Below, in pieces: positions 16,768-21,197 of a DNA stretch of 21,197 nt. The position numbers were made by a program, and so were the translations under genes. Origin of the DNA: Acanthamoeba sp. SK_2022b (Eukaryota > Discosea > Longamoebia > Acanthamoebidae); contig JANDJZ010000648.1 of the NCBI GenBank assembly GCA_027943245.1, positions 1-21,197 of the forward strand, read 5' to 3'. The notes below the pieces were generated by a model. It was not told the DNA's origin and made no database searches. It saw nothing but the letters and a program-made list of their open reading frames with translations. Each line of letters starts with the position of its first letter. The stretch's first letter is position 1.

Positions 16768-19494
16768 ATGAGTGCCAATCGAGAAGAGCTCGCCAAGCGA
16801 CTCGTGACCTGGTCGCGAGAGGAGTTGGGTATCTCCTCCTCTTCGAAGGATGGCCCGCCCATCGCCGGCCTCAACAAGGAAGAACTGAAGATTCTCTGTC
16901 GCGGCAACATGGTAATCTCCTTCCAAAAAACAATCTCAAACACCATTTTTTGCTTATGCACCCTTGCTTGCTTTAGCTTTCCGTGTGGGCGTTTTTCCTC
17001 GAGCGCGTGCGTTCGCCTGAGAACGTGGCCGACGTGAGAGCCAACATTCTCCTGTACCTCCAGCCCGCCCCTCACAAATGCAGTGGACTGCCCCTGGTCG
17101 GCATTCGCTCACGTCGTGTTCCCTACAGACAACAAAACAAAAAGAAGCTTGCCCAGGCGGCGGCAAGAGAGCAGGAACTGAAGAAGCTCAAGGCGCAACG
17201 GGAAACCATTTCCTCGTCGCTGCGCGCAGTACGCGCCAAGCTAGAGAACGCGGAGAAGGAAGTGCATGCCCTCAAGCAAGAACTCGTGCAAAATGGTGTC
17301 TGTCCCTATTCCCACTACCTCTTCGCTGTCACCTCCTTGCAGTCCAACTAACGCACTCCACGCACCGTCCCAGACACACAACTGCGTGAGCAGAAGCATC
17401 GCGTCGAGACGATGGAAAAGCGGGCGCTTGCGTTGGCTGCCCTCGACCAAAAGACGCTCACCGACACGCTGGTGGTCAGGGAGTACATCAACAGGATCGG
17501 CGACGTGCTCAGCAGCCCTGCTCCGCCAACGCACGCGGGGTACATCTCGCAACACTCCTCGTCTGCCCCCACTCGCTTACACTTTGTACCGCAGAGAGCA
17601 GCCGAGCACCACCACCACTTATGGGACCAAAGCTACGGGCAGCGACATGTCGCTCGAGACCGGGTCGCTGGTCCGTACAGAACACGAGCTCGACTCAGCT
17701 TGCGTTGGGAGACCGGGTGGCCTGACGTCTTCTTGCTTGACCGTTGCGCGTGGACGACAGATACGGGTTCGCGGCGCATGGGAATGCGTGCGAGGGGAGA
17801 TTGCCCAAGCGCTGGAATCCGGCGACCTGCGCCAGCCCGAGGCGGTCGCACTGCAGCGGCACGCACGCGGCCTGGTGGGCCTCGATGGAACAGAGGTGCT
17901 GCGCTGCCTCGCTGCCATTGCGACGCAAGAGCTCGCCATTCTCAAGGAGGTAGGCCACCATGTTCCCGCTTGTGAGCGTCTGACCACGATAGGGACCGGC
18001 TCACTCATGAGCCTTCTTCCTCCTCCTCCTCCTCTCCCTCCTCCTCCCTCCCCACTTGGCCGCAGTCCGGCCTGCTGGCCCACGCCTATGACTACGGCGA
18101 GGTCAGGTGGCGCATCAAGCAAGGATTGGAGGCGCACGAGCACCGCTTTGTCGAAACGCAGGCCATCGTGAACGAAGCGCGTTCGACGCGACGCCTTTGC
18201 GAATCGCTTCTTCAGCAGCCGCTCGTGCCGGACGTGGATGGCGGGGCCCGTCGTCTCCGAGAGGCCGAGGTGGAGCTGGAGGGCGCCAAGCTCGCTCTCA
18301 AGACCCTCGGGGACTACATCCGTAAGATGGAGCTGGCCCAGGTACACGATATGATGCGCCACCCTTCCTGCCGACTTGGCTGCTCGAACCAGGCCCGCTG
18401 ACTCTAGCGCCACGGCGTTCCAACGCCAGGAGGCGCACCATCGCCAACTGGCTCCCCTCCAGACCAAAGTGGCCCAGATTCGCCGGTTCGAAGCGGAACA
18501 CAGGGAGAAGCAGAAGTCGGTCGCCTGGCTGGCTGCGCGCGTGGCCAAGGAAAGAGCCCTCCTTGCGGGCGAACAGGTTCGGCCTTCTTTTCGGTTTGCT
18601 GCGTCGACCGTGCGCTACGTTGGTAACCAACAGTCTGCGTGGTTGCTTTTTCTCTGCACAGGCCAAGACAAAGCTGGTGGTGCGCCAAACGCTCAAAGCC
18701 TTCCGACACGCCCTCCCGGAGGCCGTGCGCTCTCTGCGCCGCTGTCTTGAGCCCGTGCCGACCCTTCCACTCGCTCCGATCCCGTCACACCCCGCATGGT
18801 GCGCCACGCCCTTCTTTGCCGGCGACCAGCCCAGGGCCTGCTCACTCGATCTGAGGGCTCACTCCCTCTCTCTCTCTCTCTCTCTCTTCGCTTATGCAGG
18901 GACCCTGCGCTCCTTGACGCGCTGTCGGTGCCTGCTTACTGTGCCCCGAGCAGTCTTCTGCCCCGCGCGGCAGAGAGCAAATACAACGAGAGAGCCGAGA
19001 CGGTCAAGGCCCGGCGCTGGGCTCAGCTCAGCGGCATGGACGAGAAAGAGGGCGGCGAAGCCCTGAGCAAGATGGCCAAGAAGAGGGCGACCGCGCTCAA
19101 GGGTACGCTCGTGTGGTGATTGGCCGGTCTGTGCAACTGCAATTCGTTGATACATCGGTTGTGGCGGCGCAGAGCTGAACAGGGTGCTCGAGAGCCAGCG
19201 CAAGATGCAGGAGGACTCGTGGATCCCTGCGTTGAGCGGCTGCGAAGCCAACGCGCGGAGTGGCCTCAAGCAAGTGCCGGCCGTGCATCAGTACATCCAA
19301 CACTGGTACGCGCTCCCGTGGTCTTGGTGGGCCCGATCGGACAGCGTGACTAACCTCCTCCCCGGTCTCCGTGGCGCAGGTGGGAGCAACCAGGCCAGTT
19401 CTCGGCGCCGTTCGTGCGAGTGAAGGGGAAGAACGTGGAGGAGTGGCTGCAGGCCATCCGCTTCCAGCCAGCGGCGTCCTTGTCGCCGATGTAG
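16768..19494 (+). CDS. HAUS5-like augmin complex subunit
   Basis: Exons 16768-16911, 16977-17295, 17374-17539, 17595-17703, 17761-17949, 18066-18341, 18430-18576, 18662-18798, 18900-19102, 19173-19305 and 19380-19494 keep frame and give 645 aa, close to the 633 aa of human HAUS5. Augmin recruits gamma-tubulin to existing microtubules to branch the spindle. The N-terminus is the recognisable part: TWSREELGI, LKILCRGN, VWAFFLERVRSPENV and VRANILLYL line up in order with HAUS5 (W-x-x-EE-x-G, LRRLC-x-G, IW-x-Y, HV-x-S, V-x-x-IR-x-NLL-x-Y). Most of the rest is helical coiled coil, including 80-160 and about 340-450, with a Trp-rich end (HWWEQ, EEWLQAIRF). An alternative 75-nt intron at 17054-17128 and the 57-nt intron at 17704-17760 are stop-free. 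The donor at 18799 is uncertain. Other coiled-coil proteins are possible, but the ordered N-terminal match argues against that. Confidence 0.78.
18865..18887. repeat. (CT)n pyrimidine tract before a 3' splice site
   Basis: A TC/CT run in the intron 18799-18899 of the HAUS5-like gene, ending 12 nt before the acceptor AG. It serves as an unusually pure polypyrimidine tract. Confidence 0.9.
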
Positions 19495-19711
19495 TGGTTA
19501 GCATAGGTTAAGTCCTGTTGTTTGCCTGACTCCATTCGTTTCTGGGGCTTGTGTGTGTGTTGAAGATAATAATCTGAGATGGACATTCGTATTCAAGAGA
19601 GAAGAGATGTGCGCTGGGAGAAAGGGGGGAGGCGAGCGCTGAGTCTGAAGTCGTAGAAGAGAGGCGTTTGTTTTGAGTATTTATTTGAAATGGACATCGA
19701 ACCCTCCACGC
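19495..19711. other. Convergent 3' spacer, HAUS5-like (+) and uL22 (-)
   Basis: This 217-bp stretch lies between two stop codons. On the minus strand AATAAA (plus-strand 19680-19685) sits 27 nt past the uL22 stop and is a likely polyadenylation signal. On the plus strand the only related element is the AATAAT at about 19567. Confidence 0.55.
19680..19685 (-). terminator. Polyadenylation signal AATAAA of uL22
   Basis: A canonical AATAAA read on the minus strand, 27 nt downstream of the uL22 stop codon in an AT-rich pocket. This is a sequence match only. Confidence 0.55.
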
Positions 19712-20399
19712 TTAGGCGGACTCCGTGGTGTCGGCCTTCTTCTTGTCGCTCTTGGGCTTCTGGACGTGCGTAGCCTTCTCGGTAAGGATCACCTCGATGT
19801 GGCAGGGGTTGGACATGTAGGGGTTGATCCTACCGTGGGCGCGGTAGGTCCTCCTCCTCTGCTTCTGGGCCTTGTTGACCTGAACCCACGAAACGTAGAG
19901 GGCGTCCACATCAAGACCCTTGACCTAAGAGTGACAGACGGAGATCAGATTCCGCACACGAATCGCAGGGCGTAACCTTGGGGGGGGGGGTACCTCAGCG
20001 TTGCTCTCGGCGTTCTTCAAGAGGCCGAGGATGAACTCAGCGGACTTCTTGGGCCAACGGGCCTGGGTGGAAAGGTGGTGCTGCTTGGCCTGAGCGTGCC
20101 TGCCGACGCCGCCGTTGTACCTCCTGAAAGGCACGGCCTGCTTGTGCTTGACGACATCCTCGAGGAACTGGACAGCCTTCCTGTAGCCAAGACCCTGGAT
20201 GGCAGCAGCCGTCTCCCTGGTGTTCTTGAAGTGGACACGGAGATCGGAGCCCCTCGCCTTGGCGGCTGAATGTCCAAAATCACATTCACGATATAAGATG
20301 CGGAAGGGCACTCAAGCTTGGGGAGAGAAAGGAGAGGGCGGCGCAACATATACCCTTAGTGGGGTTTTCGGGTTCCCTGCCGTAGATGCCTCTGCCCAT
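19712..20399 (-). CDS. RPL17: 60S ribosomal protein L17 (uL22)
   Basis: Three exons (20399-20354, 20265-19994, 19924-19712) give 176 aa. uL22 is a large-subunit protein whose hairpin lines the peptide exit tunnel. The sequence follows the eukaryotic family end to end: [88 protein letters not shown] and CHIEVILTE. The tail [10 protein letters not shown] is short and Lys-rich, as is usual. The N-terminus [15 protein letters not shown] keeps the family's DPENPTK region with a slightly different start. All introns are GT-AG and short (88 and 69 nt); the second contains a G-run on the plus strand. Confidence 0.97.
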
Positions 20400-20617
20400 G
20401 GTGATCGATAGAAGAGAAAGAAGAAGGGGGCGGGGGATACTGATGGCTCCGCGAAGAGAAGAAAGAAAGAGCAAATCCGTGCGCACCCGGAATATTCTGG
20501 ACAGCCCAACGTCGACAGAAAACAATAAAGGTCAAAAAATATAAACTTATATTTTTCCCGCCACGATGCTCTCCTCCCCTGCTGGCGAGACAGTAGTAGC
20601 GCGGGTGCTACTGCCTA
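20400..20617. promoter_or_regulatory. uL22 promoter and 3' flank of the rightmost gene
   Basis: These 218 bp lie between two tandem minus-strand genes. They include an AT-rich 10-bp inverted repeat with a two-base centre at 20535-20556, and CCGGAATATTCTGG at about 20488-20501, whose GAATATTC core resembles one heat-shock-element unit (GAA-nn-TTC). A pyrimidine-rich stretch on the minus strand near 20415-20470 precedes the ATG. Confidence 0.5.
20535..20556. repeat. AT-rich inverted repeat
   Basis: The arms AAAAATATAA and TTATATTTTT are perfect reverse complements separated by AC. It lies 62 bp past the stop of the rightmost gene and about 135 bp upstream of the uL22 ATG. It could be a terminator hairpin or a two-way TATA element. 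Confidence 0.9.
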
Positions 20618-21197
20618 CTACTGCGGTCCCACCTTGGGCGGCGGGCGGCGGGCTGGCTTGGTCGCGTCTTCAATGACCTCTCCCTTCAGCCGCCCGAAGT
20701 TGGGGTGGGCAAAGTTGCCTGGCGGATCATACGCAAGTTTGACAAAGGGTGTGAGGTTCGGGCCTGGCGGTGCGCCCAACACACGGGGCGGGGAGTACGC
20801 ACCCGGCTTGAAGACGCTGAGCATCACGTTGTGCGGGTGATGGTAGATCGTCACAAAGTCGCCCGCCTTGAAGTCGAGCTCTGTGTTGTTGATCCGGTCC
20901 CACCAGGGCACGTTCCAGTTGGTCTGGGTCTTTTCGATGACCCTGCCCAGCACCTTGTACCGGTACGTCACCTTCTGCTCACGCGCGCGCACGACTTAGT
21001 ACACCCGCGCGCCATGTTGAATGGCAAGAAGAGAGCCCAGCAGGAAGCAACAGGAGGAGGAGGAGGTCGTGTTGCGTGATGTATACGGCAGCGCGTAGTG
21101 GGGAGATGGCGAACCCTCTTCTTGGTGCCTTCGATGGGGGTAACCTCGACGATCTTGGCCTGGAGGGTGGGCCAGTTGCGCTGCTCCCACGCCTGGG
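20618..21197 (-). CDS. Unrecognised protein, 5'-partial
   Basis: Two exons are visible: >21197-21115 and 20974-20618, joined in phase 0 across a 140-nt intron that has TACTAA, a good branch-point-like site, 22 nt before its AG. The partial protein is about 145 aa. It is conserved-looking, with normal amino-acid use and blocks such as WEQRNWPTLQAKIVEV, RYKVLGRVIEKTQTNWNVPW and DFKAGDFVTIYHHPHN. It is rich in Trp, Pro and Lys, has no hydrophobic segment, and ends in a Pro/Lys-rich tail (KPARRPPPKVGPQ). I do not recognise the family. The alternating hydrophobic pattern suggests a small beta-rich fold of the kind seen in RNA-binding or ribosome-associated proteins, which is speculation. The start lies beyond the right edge. 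Confidence 0.7.

Noticed and set aside
1..21197. tRNA, rRNA, viral, transposon or IS sequences
   Set aside because: I looked on both strands for tRNA cloverleaf boxes, reverse transcriptase or integrase motifs, capsid or polymerase motifs and terminal inverted repeats, and saw none.

Overview
The window looks like nuclear DNA of a free-living amoebozoan, most like Acanthamoeba. The basis is GC-rich coding sequence, many short introns (about 55-200 nt, nearly all GT-AG) in almost every gene, very tight gene spacing, and homologues of purely eukaryotic families. There are no bacterial operons, phage, insertion sequences, CRISPR arrays, tRNAs or rRNAs. The organism assignment is inference. Exon joins were made by hand from splice sites, reading phase and family conservation.

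Layout, left to right. (1) + strand 1-1247: 3' part of a cAMP-dependent protein kinase regulatory subunit. (2) - strand 3024-1437: an eight-exon four-CBS-domain protein, convergent with the first gene. (3) - strand 4911-3358: a 517-aa intronless single-pass membrane protein with a long Glu-rich block and a basic tail. (4) - strand 5539-5232: a small twin-CX9C hinge subunit of respiratory complex III (QCR6/UQCRH type). (5) + strand 5879-7390: an unrecognised coiled-coil protein ending in a Cys/His knuckle. (6) - strand 11380-7830: an ankyrin-repeat TKL-type protein kinase of about 816 aa. (7) + strand 11539-11874: complex I subunit NDUFA1 (MWFE). (8) - strand 13841-11991: an ATG14-like subunit of the autophagy PI3-kinase complex. 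(9) - strand 16602-14039: a TM9SF (EMP70/nonaspanin) endomembrane protein. (10) + strand 16768-19494: a HAUS5-like augmin subunit. (11) - strand 20399-19712: ribosomal protein uL22 (RPL17). (12) - strand from the right edge to 20618: a partial unrecognised gene.

The genes do not form one pathway. Some themes recur: signalling (PKA-R, CBS protein, ankyrin-TKL kinase), mitochondrial respiration (QCR6, NDUFA1), and endomembrane or autophagy functions (ATG14-like, TM9SF). Several pairs are divergent and share 160-340 bp promoters: QCR6 with the coiled-coil gene, the kinase with NDUFA1, and TM9SF with HAUS5.

The points most worth a second look are: long complementary dinucleotide repeats in the two introns flanking one exon of the CBS gene; the altered disulfide layout of the complex III hinge protein; a HAUS5-like augmin subunit; the compact Cys/His C-terminal knuckle; and two GC-AG introns that share the donor AAG|GCAC.
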